Of a stretch of 64,000 nucleotides of DNA, positions 29,218 through 40,555 are shown piece after piece. A program made the position numbers and the translations under genes. Numbering within the stretch: position 1 is the first letter of the stretch; every line of letters begins with the position of its first letter. The notes under the pieces are model-generated. The model made no database searches. It was not told the origin of the DNA and saw only the letters and a program-made list of their open reading frames with translations. The stretch comes from an uncultured Planctomycetaceae bacterium. GTDB taxonomy: Bacteria > Planctomycetota > Planctomycetia > Planctomycetales > Planctomycetaceae. The stretch is taken from positions 1 through 64,000 of the forward strand of contig CALSLT010000029.1 of NCBI GenBank assembly GCA_943787265.1, written 5' to 3'.

Positions 29218-30558
29218 TTACTGATCTGCCTTGCGGGAACGTTCACGAAGCACGTACGCGGCCGCACGGCTTTCGTTCGAACTGTCGCCTGCTGCGAGTT
29301 CTTCAAGTTCCTGCGAAGTCTCGCGAGGCAGCGGCTTCAACTCAACCAGTAACGTAGCCGCTCGACGCCGGACCTGCCGTTCATCCTCCGACAACAGCTT
29401 CACAAGGGCCGCTGCAACCAGATTTGAATCGCGAGAGATTTGCCAGGCAGCGTCCACAGCCTCGATTCGAACTTCAATCGATGAATTCCCAAACTCATTT
29501 TTGAGCTTCGGAACAGCTGACTTTGCAACAACTCCCATTTGGCCGAGCGACCGGGCCGCTCGCCATTGAAGGTCTGGACCGCCGCGTTCCAACAGGTCAA
29601 CGAGCATCTCGACTGCTGGCTGAGCAACCTGAGCGAGCGCGTTGGCTGCCGCGTCTTTGACAGCATCGTCTTCGTCAAGGATCAGGCGTTCGAAGAGTGA
29701 ATCCATGCCCCCTTCAGCACGAGGCCCAAGTGCTCCCAGAGTATCACAAGCCTTACGTCGAACATCCGCGTTGTCGTCTTCCAATGTCCGAGCCAACGCC
29801 GGAATCGCTCCCACCGCTAACGGTCCAGCGAGAGCCAGACTGTCGATAATTGTCTGCCGAAGGACGGTTGACTCGTAGTCGAGCCGCCGAGGCTTCATCA
29901 GCTCGACGGTCAGAACATCAATTGAAGCCGCCGTGCGAATCTGCCCAAGCGTGTCGGCAGCCAGTACTCGCAACTTCGACGACGATGCCGGCGAAGTGAG
30001 AACACGCGAGACAACCGGAACCGAATCGCCAGCGACAGTCCCAAACAGACCGAGACTCTTCATCACCCAGTAACTGGTTTCGTCGTCGCTCGGCGATTGG
30101 TCATGAGGAGAACCGGACGTCTTCGGGAGCCGTGCCTGAACAAGAATTTCAATCAGCACGGCAACGGCACCACGAGCGGGCTCGCCAATCCGACCAAGCA
30201 TGGCCGCGGAACGCTGCCTCAACGTGGGATCGGTTTCCAGATTTCGAAGTGCCACAAGCAAAACAGGAACGGCATCAGCCGCTTGCTCGCTGGCGGGATC
30301 GAGTTCGGCCAGCAACTTTTCAATGTGCTCACGACTGCCGACTGTCACTCCCGACTGAGTCGAAGCTTTCGGGCGGGATGCCACGTCGACTCCGCCATTC
30401 GGAGCGACCGCGTGTTTTCCGCGACTCAGCTCACAGGCAAACGTCTGACCGGCTACCGCACAGACTGCGCACAACAGAGCCACGACTCGCTTGTCCCAAT
30501 CGGGAATCCAAGTCTGCCGTTCCGCAGAGATTGAGGTTGTCTGGAATTTGGCTCTCAT
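29218..30558 (-). CDS. Exported HEAT-repeat protein
   Basis: Start at ATG 30558 (MRAKFQTTSISAERQTWIPDW) gives a probable signal peptide (VVALLCAVCAVAGQTFA). The open frame upstream runs antisense through terC and is rejected as coding. The remainder, about 400 residues, is a series of HEAT/PBS-lyase-like repeats, for example LETDPTLRQRSAAMLGRIGEPA, DNADVRRKACDTLGALGPRA, EDDAVKDAAANALAQVAQPA and GPDLQWRAARSLGQMG. Likely a periplasmic protein-binding scaffold; the partner is unknown. Followed closely by the TrmH-like gene. Confidence 0.85.
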   Translation of the reverse strand: MRAKFQTTSISAERQTWIPDWDKRVVALLCAVCAVAGQTFACELSRGKHAVAPNGGVDVASRPKASTQSGVTVGSREHIEKLLAELDPASEQAADAVPVLLVALRNLETDPTLRQRSAAMLGRIGEPARGAVAVLIEILVQARLPKTSGSPHDQSPSDDETSYWVMKSLGLFGTVAGDSVPVVSRVLTSPASSSKLRVLAADTLGQIRTAASIDVLTVELMKPRRLDYESTVLRQTIIDSLALAGPLAVGAIPALARTLEDDNADVRRKACDTLGALGPRAEGGMDSLFERLILDEDDAVKDAAANALAQVAQPAVEMLVDLLERGGPDLQWRAARSLGQMGVVAKSAVPKLKNEFGNSSIEVRIEAVDAAWQISRDSNLVAAALVKLLSEDERQVRRRAATLLVELKPLPRETSQELEELAAGDSSNESRAAAYVLRERSRKADQ

Positions 30559-30718
30559 AGCTGTAGAGTTTGCAGCATCCTGCCCCCGGTGAAAACCAGG
30601 AAACGACAATCGGGCGGCTTTGGCTGCGGGCGAGCCACTTTTATCGCCTTTGAACCGATCGACTTTCGATGAGTTAAGACCGACTCGTTTCGTGCCGGTT
30701 ATTACCTCGGGATACCCA

Positions 30719-31513
30719 ATGGACCTTTTGATTGCTCTGGTCGCTCTGGCCGCGATGGAAATCGTGCTGGGGATCGACAACATCGTCTTCATCGCGATCC
30801 TCACCGATCGCCTGCCTGAAGAAAAACGCAGCGCCGGCCGCCGAGTCGGTCTGTCGATCGCTTTGGTCATGCGAATCGGGTTGCTGCTGGGCATCAGTTG
30901 GGTCATGGGGCTGACAACGCCAGTCTTCGCCTGGACCGACGTTGGAGCCCCAGACTCATGGTTCGAAGTCGCAGCCACCGCAGAATTCCCTGACCACGAA
31001 GCTGAACGACTCGAAGAAGTCCGAACCGTTTCCGGCCGAGACCTGATCCTGTTGATCGGCGGGCTGTTTCTGATCTTCAAAACCGTCAAGGAAATGCACG
31101 AGCAGATTGCCGGCGAGCATCACCTCACCGGATCAAAGAAACCAATCACCTTCACCGCGGCTCTGATACAAATTGCTTTGCTGGACCTGGTCTTTTCTCT
31201 CGACTCGGTTATCACCGCTGTCGGAATGGTCGACGACGTGCGGATCATGATCGGAGCGGTCATCATCTCAGTCGGAGTCATGGTTGCCTTCGCCGACCGA
31301 ATCAGCAATTTCGTGACGGCACATCCGACATTGAAAGTGCTGGCCCTGAGCTTCTTATTACTGATCGGCGTGATGCTCCTGGCCGAAGGCGCCGGCACTC
31401 ACGTCGAAAAAGGTTACATCTACTTCGCAATGGCATTCTCGCTGTTCGTCGAATTCCTCAACATGAAAATCCGCTCGAAAGAAGAACCTAAGCCAGTAAT
31501 TGCCGACGCTTAA
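30719..31513 (+). CDS. TerC family integral membrane protein
   Basis: 264-residue membrane protein of the TerC/Alx family, associated with metal ion (notably manganese) efflux. ATG 30719 starts MDLLIALVALAAMEIVLGIDNIVFIAIL, the first conserved Asp-containing helix; the second equivalent is ALLDLVFSLDSVITAVGM near residue 160. About seven membrane segments, with an acidic loop (about residues 75-105). An upstream extension to 30620 is open but overlaps the neighbouring promoter and has no homology. Divergent from the HEAT-repeat gene. Confidence 0.92.
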   Translation: MDLLIALVALAAMEIVLGIDNIVFIAILTDRLPEEKRSAGRRVGLSIALVMRIGLLLGISWVMGLTTPVFAWTDVGAPDSWFEVAATAEFPDHEAERLEEVRTVSGRDLILLIGGLFLIFKTVKEMHEQIAGEHHLTGSKKPITFTAALIQIALLDLVFSLDSVITAVGMVDDVRIMIGAVIISVGVMVAFADRISNFVTAHPTLKVLALSFLLLIGVMLLAEGAGTHVEKGYIYFAMAFSLFVEFLNMKIRSKEEPKPVIADA

Positions 31514-31649
31514 GAAACTCACGCAAGGCATTCAGTCAGTTCTTTTGTTTGCGTCTTTGCATGAGCCATCAAGAACACGGCTCGCAGGCCTGACGACGGA
31601 AGAATTTCAATCTAATTTTTACTGCCGAATCTCCAACATCCAACTCACA

Positions 31650-32267
31650 ATGATCCAACGAATCATGACCGCCGAAGAGTTTGCCGATCAGAAGTACGAC
31701 CTGCCCGATGGCGGCCGCTGGTCAGAATTGATCGCAGGCGAACCCGTCATCCTCGAACAGCCTTCCGATGATCACGGAAACGTGATCCGCAACTTGTCGC
31801 GGTTTCTCGCGGAATGGATCGAGGAAAAGCAGGTTGGGTACGCGTGCTTTGAACTCGGAATCATCGTCAAGCGGGCACCAGACACGGTGATCAGCCCGGC
31901 CGTCAGTTACTTCGTTGGAGGCAACCGCTGGGAAGAAACCGACAAAGTCGTCACCGAAACAAAACCGGCTCTCGTGATTGACGTCGCCTCGACCGTCGAT
32001 CGACGACGAAGCATGCCGGAGCGAATCGCCCACTACCGAAACATGGACATCCCGGTTGCGATCGTCATCGACCCGATGGAACACAAAATTGCAGTCCATA
32101 CTGACGTCGATCAAGTCGATGTCCTCGACCTGGAAGAATCTCTCACCGCAAAGAGCGACTGGATCGACAATCCATCAGATGGCCCATTGCTCACTGGCCT
32201 GTCGATTCCCGTCCGCGACATCTTCGAGCAACCCGACTGGTGGCAATGGGCAAGCGGTCCTGAATAG
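31650..32267 (+). CDS. Uma2-like (DUF820) PD-(D/E)XK fold protein, altered active site
   Basis: 205-residue member of the Uma2/DUF820 family, very numerous in cyanobacteria and planctomycetes. Start at ATG 31650 (MIQRIMTAEEFADQKYDLPDGGRWSELIAGEPV). The usual family sites are 'PDVxFV' and a later 'EVxS' strand. Here they read SPAVSYFVGG and VIDVASTVDRR, so the first Asp is missing and the Glu is replaced by Asp. Nuclease activity is therefore doubtful. It lies 22 bases before a hairpin repeat, then mog. Confidence 0.8.
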   Translation: MIQRIMTAEEFADQKYDLPDGGRWSELIAGEPVILEQPSDDHGNVIRNLSRFLAEWIEEKQVGYACFELGIIVKRAPDTVISPAVSYFVGGNRWEETDKVVTETKPALVIDVASTVDRRRSMPERIAHYRNMDIPVAIVIDPMEHKIAVHTDVDQVDVLDLEESLTAKSDWIDNPSDGPLLTGLSIPVRDIFEQPDWWQWASGPE

Positions 32268-32289
32268 GTTTTGCCGTTTCCATTCATCC

Positions 32290-32353
32290 GTAGGGTGCGT
32301 CTTGACGCACCACTGATTCGCGTGACACCGCGGTGCGTCGAAACGCACCCTGC
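32290..32353. repeat. GTAGGGTGCGTC-type hairpin pair
   Basis: GTAGG followed by GTGCGTC-tt-GACGCAC, then a 22-base spacer and an inverted copy (GTGCGTC-ga-aACGCAC) ending CCCTGC. Each half is itself a hairpin. Same family as 37669-37723. Located between the Uma2-like gene and mog. Confidence 0.8.
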
Positions 32354-32389
32354 AAATAAACAGCAACTTCGAACTCGGAACAAAATCGA

Positions 32390-32953
32390 ATGCCTGACAA
32401 CGAAGCCTCTCTCACCACCGCAAAGATCGGCATCGTCACTGTCTCCGACCGAGCCAGCCGTGGCGAGTACGAAGACCGAGGCGGCCCAGCAATCCGCGAG
32501 TACCTCGACGAAGTTCTCTCGTCGCCCTGGGAAGCCGTCGCGCGAGTTATCCCCGACGAACCCGCCGTCGTTGAGCAAGCGTTGATCGAACTCTGCGATC
32601 AGGAAACCTGCTGCCTGGTCATCACAACCGGCGGCACAGGCCCGTCGAAACGCGACATCACTCCGGAAGCGACCGAAGCTGTCTGCGAAAAAATGATGCC
32701 CGGCTTTGGCGAGCTGATGCGGAAAGTGTCGCTCGAAAAAGTCGCCACTGCGATTCTTTCCCGGCAGACAGCCGGCATCCGAGGTGGAGCACTTATCGTC
32801 AACCTGCCCGGCCAGCCAAAAGCCATCTGCGAATGTCTCGACGCCGTCTTCCCCGCCGTCCCGTACTGTGTCGACCTGATCGAAGGCCCGTTCCTGACGA
32901 CAAACGAAGACCGCCTGGTCGCCTTCCGCCCGAAAAAGAAACCAGGGCAGTAA
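32390..32953 (+). CDS. mog: Molybdopterin adenylyltransferase (MogA/MoaB family)
   Basis: Activates molybdopterin by adenylylation for molybdenum insertion. 187 residues with the MoCF-binding fold: KIGIVTVSDRASRGEYEDRGG at residues 12-32, LVITTGGTGPSKRDITPEAT (the conserved T-G-G-T-G and D-x-T-P) near 77-96, and RGGALIVNLPGQPKA. The closest family names are MogA and MoaB, and sequence alone does not separate them safely. The only molybdenum cofactor gene seen here. It converges on ileS across a hairpin element. Confidence 0.9.
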   Translation: MPDNEASLTTAKIGIVTVSDRASRGEYEDRGGPAIREYLDEVLSSPWEAVARVIPDEPAVVEQALIELCDQETCCLVITTGGTGPSKRDITPEATEAVCEKMMPGFGELMRKVSLEKVATAILSRQTAGIRGGALIVNLPGQPKAICECLDAVFPAVPYCVDLIEGPFLTTNEDRLVAFRPKKKPGQ

Positions 32954-32967
32954 TTTCGCAAACTCAG

Positions 32968-33038
32968 GAACGCTAATAAGCACTAATCTTCACTAATTTA
33001 AAATCTTGATTAGTGACTATTAGCGTTTATCAGTGTTC
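32968..33038. repeat. GAACGCTAAT-type hairpin, probable bidirectional terminator
   Basis: An A/T-rich imperfect palindrome of about 70 bases (CACTAATC ... GATTAGTG; GAACGCTAATA ... TTAGCGTTTAT) between the convergent mog and ileS genes. A second copy lies at 45982-46056 after hisG. Position between convergent stops suggests a terminator role. Confidence 0.75.
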
Positions 33039-33055
33039 TCAAATTTTTGGGCGAG

Positions 33056-36648
<3,593 letters not shown>

Positions 36649-36851
36649 GCTGTCGGACCGAGTCTGTTTCGGATGTCTGGGAGTAAGCCCGCCGCCAATC
36701 AATACGAAAAATCAGGCGGGCTCAAAAAGCGATACACAACGACGCGACACCGCAGCACCCGGTTCGGTGCGCGGTGTCGAGGGTCGTTTGAGGGCGAAGT
36801 TTTATCGAATCGGGCGGGCCGATGGAATTCGGCGGAGATCTGCCGATATCC

Positions 36852-36906
36852 GTAGGCTGGGACTCGTCCCAGCGATTCTCTCAAGCTGGGACACGTCCCA
36901 GCCTAC
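36852..36906. repeat. GTAGGCTGGGAC-type hairpin pair
   Basis: Two inverted units, each GTAGG plus stem CTGGGAC-nn-GTCCCAG, separated by a 12-base spacer. The 22-base ends (GTAGGCTGGGAC... and ...GTCCCAGCCTAC) are almost perfectly complementary. Located upstream of ileS and beyond the stop of the 90-residue gene. Confidence 0.85.
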
Positions 36907-36942
36907 AAAATGCGGCCCAACCGTTTAGTACGAGTCCACTTT

Positions 36943-37215
36943 TTAGTACGAGTCAACTTCCGAATCGAATACCGACAGCAGTGGCTGCTCGGGGCCGTCG
37001 GCGGCCAGGCGGTCGAGTTCGGCTTCGATCAGGGCGAGCCGTGATGAAATCTGCTCGCTGCCGGCTGACCACTGCTCCTGCCAGTCGGCGGGGGCCTGGT
37101 TGAGATGTTCGGCAGGTTTGGTCTCGTGTTCGGTATCAAGCTGGATGAGGCAATCTCCCAGACGGCTACTGGTTCGTGCCTCGAAATCCGGGTCGGCGAT
37201 TCGCAGATTCCGCAT
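36943..37215 (-). CDS. Small hypothetical protein (90 aa)
   Basis: Not recognised. ATG 37215 has GGAG seven bases upstream (CCGGAGTCACCA), which is the main support for this start; the longer frame upstream looks non-coding. The sequence MRNLRIADPDFEARTSSRLG is followed by a Glu/Gln-rich helical part (QEQWSAGSEQISSRLALIEAELDRL) and a short acidic C-terminus (VFDSEVDSY). No signal peptide or membrane segment. Function unknown. Confidence 0.55.
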   Translation of the reverse strand: MRNLRIADPDFEARTSSRLGDCLIQLDTEHETKPAEHLNQAPADWQEQWSAGSEQISSRLALIEAELDRLAADGPEQPLLSVFDSEVDSY

Positions 37216-37732
37216 TGGTGACTCCGGTCGATGATGACTCTGAATGATGTAAATCGGGATGAATTCAATGCTGGGTAGAAGTCGGGTCAGTTGATCGTGG
37301 CTGAAAATCTCCGAACGACCGTTTCGACCAGAACCTCTCGAGCAGAGGAAGTTGAGGGGTGACTTCAAGAGCTTCAGGCGGGACTCGCAGGGCGAGCTGT
37401 TTCCTCGTGACTCTGCCGAATTCCGTATGAGGCATTGCGGTGACTGCAGGCTCGACCGGATTTGCTGTTCACACGGGAGTAAGTTCTGGACTGATGAAAC
37501 GACCCAAGGAGCCAGCCGTCTTTCAATCTGACACCAGTTTGATCGGCGATGCCCGATGCAACTCTGCAGAAAATGGGGCATCGTGAGAACGCTGGTTGAG
37601 ATTGCCGGTTCCGAAGAAGGCGCAAAACGAACAACCGGTACGGCGTGACTGCGGAGCGTTAGCTCAGCGTAGGGTGGGTCTCGACGCACCAACCAGGAAC
37701 TGGTGCGTCAAGACGCACCCTACTTACACACG
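37216..37732. other. Intergenic region with hairpin element
   Basis: About 517 bases between two minus-strand genes. Apart from the hairpin pair at 37669-37723 I find nothing assignable; the open frames across it have no homology-like pattern. Confidence 0.4.
37669..37723. repeat. GTAGGGTGCGTC-type hairpin pair
   Basis: GTAGGGTGGGTC-tc-GACGCACC, spacer of 11 bases, GGTGCGTC-aa-GACGCACCCTAC. Same family as 32290-32353 with slightly different spacer. Confidence 0.85.
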
Positions 37733-38443
37733 TCACTGACCAATCGCAGCCACCGTCCAATGTCGATCGCTGGTCTGCTCGACTGTGTCGGCTGCCCAGC
37801 CGAGTGACTCCATCAGCTCGCCCATTTCCTCCGGCGTCAATGCGGCGTGGAGCGATTGCCGGAAGAGTTGCTGCTGTTCGGCGTTGTCGTTTCCTGCGTA
37901 GGCTTGCACGAGAATCTCAACTCGCTCGGACGAATCCGGACGCAGAAGATCCCGCACAAACAGCAGGCCGCCGGGTTTGAGAATCCGCTGCATCTCTCGG
38001 AGGCTGTCGACCGGCTCGGGGATGTGATGGACGATGCTGTTTGAGATCATCCAGTCAAATTCGCCGTCGTCGAACGGAAGCTCTTTCGCATCGACATGCT
38101 CCAGCAGAATGCTGCCGTGCAGTCCGGCGACGCGAATGTTCTGCTCAGCCAGCAGCAGCATCTCGACAGCGAGGTCGATCGCCACCATATCGACGTTGAC
38201 CGGCCGCTGGCAGAATTCAATCGGAATCTGAGCCGTCCCCGTCCCAACATCCAGAACTCGCAACCGGTCACTCCGAGAGGTCAGCCGCTCAGCAAACCCT
38301 GCGGCATTCGCCGCACTCAGCAGATCGTCAACGAACAACCGATTGACCGACGAATGATCCATCGAGTCATAATCCGCAGCTTCCGCTGCCGTATCCATGA
38401 CTTCGGGTTCGAGAGTTCGAGGCAGCACCGGTACGCCTCCCAC
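37733..38443 (-). CDS. Class I SAM-dependent methyltransferase
   Basis: 236-residue Rossmann-fold methyltransferase. GTG 38443 (MGGVPVLPRTLEPEVMD) is kept because the LPRTLEPEVMD block looks conserved in the family. The SAM-binding motif I is RVLDVGTGTAQIP near residue 63; DMVAIDLAVEML (motif II), FDWMISNSIVHHIPEP (motif IV) and LKPGGLLFVRDLLRP (motif VI) follow. Substrate not predictable; similar proteins are annotated as UbiE/COQ5-like. Ends beside a hairpin repeat. Confidence 0.88.
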   Translation of the reverse strand: MGGVPVLPRTLEPEVMDTAAEAADYDSMDHSSVNRLFVDDLLSAANAAGFAERLTSRSDRLRVLDVGTGTAQIPIEFCQRPVNVDMVAIDLAVEMLLLAEQNIRVAGLHGSILLEHVDAKELPFDDGEFDWMISNSIVHHIPEPVDSLREMQRILKPGGLLFVRDLLRPDSSERVEILVQAYAGNDNAEQQQLFRQSLHAALTPEEMGELMESLGWAADTVEQTSDRHWTVAAIGQ

Positions 38444-38496
38444 AAAACAGGAACGAGATTATAACTCAGACCGTATGGCGGTGTGCCAAGACCGCA

Positions 38497-38925
38497 TTAA
38501 TCCCATTCGTACCCGAGGATTCGAATGCCGCGGTCGTACTCAACGATGGGAAATGAACCAAGCTCAGCAAGTTGTTTAATCAGACCATTGATATCGTTCG
38601 TGTATTCGGTCGCTGCATTCTGAGGACCATTTACTTTGCGGGTGTACTTGCCTGGAATCTGAACGAACTCAATGTGTGCGAACGGAGTGTACGAAACTCC
38701 GCCGCATTCGCCAAAGTTGTCGTCGCAGTCAAAGTCAGGGCCGGGAATAGCATCTGTGAACAGTCGATCGTCATTCAGAAACTTGATTCCAACATTACTG
38801 AGCCGATTACGAAGCGAATGAATCGCTCCAAAGAGTTTACGCCACTTCGTATTGCTCATGTGTTTAATACGAGCTGCGACGATGCGACGTTCGATTCGCC
38901 TTCGATTTTCAGCAGCATTGCTCAT
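38497..38925 (-). CDS. DUF6678-like hypothetical protein
   Basis: 142 residues without signal peptide. The core KHMSNTKWRKLFGAIHSLRN, an internal VSYTPFAHIEFVQIP and a C-terminal FPIVEYDRGIRILGY resemble the uncharacterised DUF6678 family; this attribution is from memory and tentative. A short Cys-containing acidic stretch (DFDCDDNFGECGG) is present. It starts five bases after the panD stop, so the two are probably translationally linked. Function unknown. Confidence 0.7.
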   Translation of the reverse strand: MSNAAENRRRIERRIVAARIKHMSNTKWRKLFGAIHSLRNRLSNVGIKFLNDDRLFTDAIPGPDFDCDDNFGECGGVSYTPFAHIEFVQIPGKYTRKVNGPQNAATEYTNDINGLIKQLAELGSFPIVEYDRGIRILGYEWD

Positions 38926-38930
38926 CTTTG

Positions 38931-39302
38931 TTAGAACTCAACCGCGGACGGCTCTTCAGCGGGGTAGGTCTTGCGGCGTTCGATTTTGTTGAATTCGTTG
39001 AGGAAGACGACGTTGGCTCCGGTGAACTGTTCTTCCTGGCGGAAGGTCCAGAGCAGAATTTCGTCTCCGACTTCGCCGAGTCGGGCGGCGGCGCCGTTGA
39101 GCGTGAATTCGCCCTCGCGGCCGGGGATGGCGTAGGTGTCCCAGCGCGAGCCGGTTGACTTATTCACGAGGTAAACCCGTTCGTAAGGACTGATACCCGC
39201 TGCTTCCATCAGGCTTGTGGCCAGCGACGCGGATCCTTCGTACTCCAAGCTCTTGCCTGTGACTCGAAGACCGTGAAGTTTGGCACCGACGAATTCCCTC
39301 AT
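38931..39302 (-). CDS. panD: Aspartate 1-decarboxylase
   Basis: Pyruvoyl enzyme that makes beta-alanine for pantothenate and coenzyme A. ATG 39302 (MREFVGAKLHGLRVTG) is chosen over the longer frame because it matches the family start. The self-processing site EYEGSAS contains the conserved Gly-Ser that becomes the pyruvoyl group; the Lys in AKLHGLRVT, the Arg and Tyr in SRWDTYAIPG and the NGAAARLGEVGD block are also present. 123 residues, normal length for PanD. Weak ribosome binding site (AGAAGAG). Confidence 0.9.
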   Translation of the reverse strand: MREFVGAKLHGLRVTGKSLEYEGSASLATSLMEAAGISPYERVYLVNKSTGSRWDTYAIPGREGEFTLNGAAARLGEVGDEILLWTFRQEEQFTGANVVFLNEFNKIERRKTYPAEEPSAVEF

Positions 39303-39734
39303 CGTCTCACTCTTCTGAACTTGCTCAAGGGGAGAGGCCGCTTTCGCTACCGAATTACCACGCGATAAATCGGCCACACTTGCGACTTGTCCCGGATAGT
39401 ACCAAACAGAAAACGCATCGTCTTGTGTATCGCCGCTGAGGTTCGAAACAGGAACGAAAAGTAGGCTGGAACGAGCGCAGCGCTGTTCCGGCAGAAACCA
39501 AATGCACGATGCCGGAGCAGCGCTGCGCTCGTCCCGGCCTACAGCCCCCCCTACGCAAACCCTGTCCCTGATTCAGGTTCGGTGAATTCTCCATTCAACT
39601 CGCAGTTGACTTGATCCTGACAGTGTGGACAGTCACGCTGGCAATTCGGTTCATACCTTCGAGGATCAAACTGGTCGCTTCGCCTGACGTCAGGCGGTTG
39701 GCCGCGGGTTCTCACCACGATTTGGGACGGTTGC
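39303..39734. other. Intergenic region with large hairpin element
   Basis: About 430 bases between divergent panD and the first sigma factor gene. It contains the hairpin pair 39461-39542; the rest must hold the divergent promoters but I see no clear -35/-10. Confidence 0.45.
39461..39542. repeat. GTAGGCTGGAACGAGCG-type hairpin pair
   Basis: GTAGGCTGGAACGAGCGCAG CGCTGTTCCGGC on the left, and the reverse GCCGGAGCAGCGCTGCGCTC GTCCCGGCCTAC on the right, about 18 bases apart. Each half can also self-pair (GGAAC...GTTCC with inner AGCGC/GCGCT). A second, partly degraded copy is at 48856-48935. Confidence 0.85.
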
Positions 39735-40349
39735 ATGTCGAACGAGCTGGAAATGCTGAAGTCGGGAGACGCCGACGCGATTGCTGAAGTCTTTTCGCAC
39801 CACCGCGACAAGCTGCAGCGGATGGTGCGTTTCCGCCTCGACCGGCGTTTGTACGGCAGAGTCGACACGGCTGACGTGCTGCAGGACGTGTGGCTGGAGA
39901 CGTCTCGAAGAATTGAAGATTACACCAGCAACCCGGCCGTGCCGTTTTTCGTCTGGGTTCGGCAGCTTGCCTATCAGATCATCATCGATCTGCACCGCAA
40001 ACACCTGGGTGCACAGAAGAGGAACATTTCGCAGGAAGTTTCCATCGCGAAGTCGAACTGCGACACGTCGGTCTCGATCGCCGCTCAGCTTGCCGGAAAT
40101 CTCACTTCACCGAGTAACGTGGCGATGCGAGGAGAGCGGCTTGCTCGGCTGCGAGAGGCCCTGGACGGCATGGACGAAGTCGACCGCGAAGTGCTGGCGC
40201 TTCGCCATTTCGAAGAACTCGGCAACAACGAAGTCGCGGAGATTCTGGGAATCCAGAAGACGGCCGCAAGCAATCGATACGTGCGGGCTCTGAAACGTTT
40301 GAAGCAGGTGCTGGAGGCGGACTCTGAGTCGGCCGAATTCACAGAGTAG
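39735..40349 (+). CDS. ECF RNA polymerase sigma factor (planctomycete type)
   Basis: 204-residue ECF sigma-70 factor. Region 2 is near residues 20-90 (HHRDKLQRMVRFRLDRRLYG, TADVLQDVWLETSRRIEDY, PFFVWVRQLAYQIIIDLHRKH) and region 4 near 140-190 (MDEVDREVLALRHFEELGNNEVAEILGIQKTAASNRYVRALKRL). It directly precedes a giant Ser/Thr kinase gene on the same strand, an arrangement typical of planctomycete kinase-linked ECF factors. A hairpin element separates the two genes. It is a clear paralogue of the sigma gene at 44235. Confidence 0.93.
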   Translation: MSNELEMLKSGDADAIAEVFSHHRDKLQRMVRFRLDRRLYGRVDTADVLQDVWLETSRRIEDYTSNPAVPFFVWVRQLAYQIIIDLHRKHLGAQKRNISQEVSIAKSNCDTSVSIAAQLAGNLTSPSNVAMRGERLARLREALDGMDEVDREVLALRHFEELGNNEVAEILGIQKTAASNRYVRALKRLKQVLEADSESAEFTE

Positions 40350-40380
40350 AAACACAAAACAGATTCTAAGCGACAGCAGT

Positions 40381-40520
40381 CACCTCGCCCCCTTGGGGGA
40401 GAGGTCGCGGTCTCAGCCGCGAGTGAGGGGGCTTTTCCCTGCTGCTCGGACTGAGTGATCAAACGGACCAACCCTCACCCGGCCCTGAGAGGCCGACCTC
40501 TCCCGCAAGCGGGAGAGGTG
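40381..40520. repeat. CACCTCTCCC-type palindromic element
   Basis: Starts CACCTCGCCCCCTTGGGGGA GAGG and ends CCTCTCCCGCAAGCGGGAGA GGTG, with inner TGAGGG/CCCTCA pairing, so the 140 bases can fold into one long imperfect hairpin. It fills most of the 206-base space between the sigma factor and kinase genes. Confidence 0.8.
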
Positions 40521-40555
40521 ACAACAATCGCATTCTTCTGCGGGATTAGATAATC

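Noticed and set aside
30559..31089. Long minus-strand frame extending the HEAT-repeat protein across terC
   Set aside because: It is antisense to a well-conserved TerC protein, is Ser/Arg/Thr-rich without pattern, and a proper signal-peptide start exists at 30558.
37216..37692. N-terminal extension of the 90-residue protein to 249 residues
   Set aside because: The upstream part has no pattern, crosses a hairpin repeat, and the ATG at 37215 has a good GGAG site.
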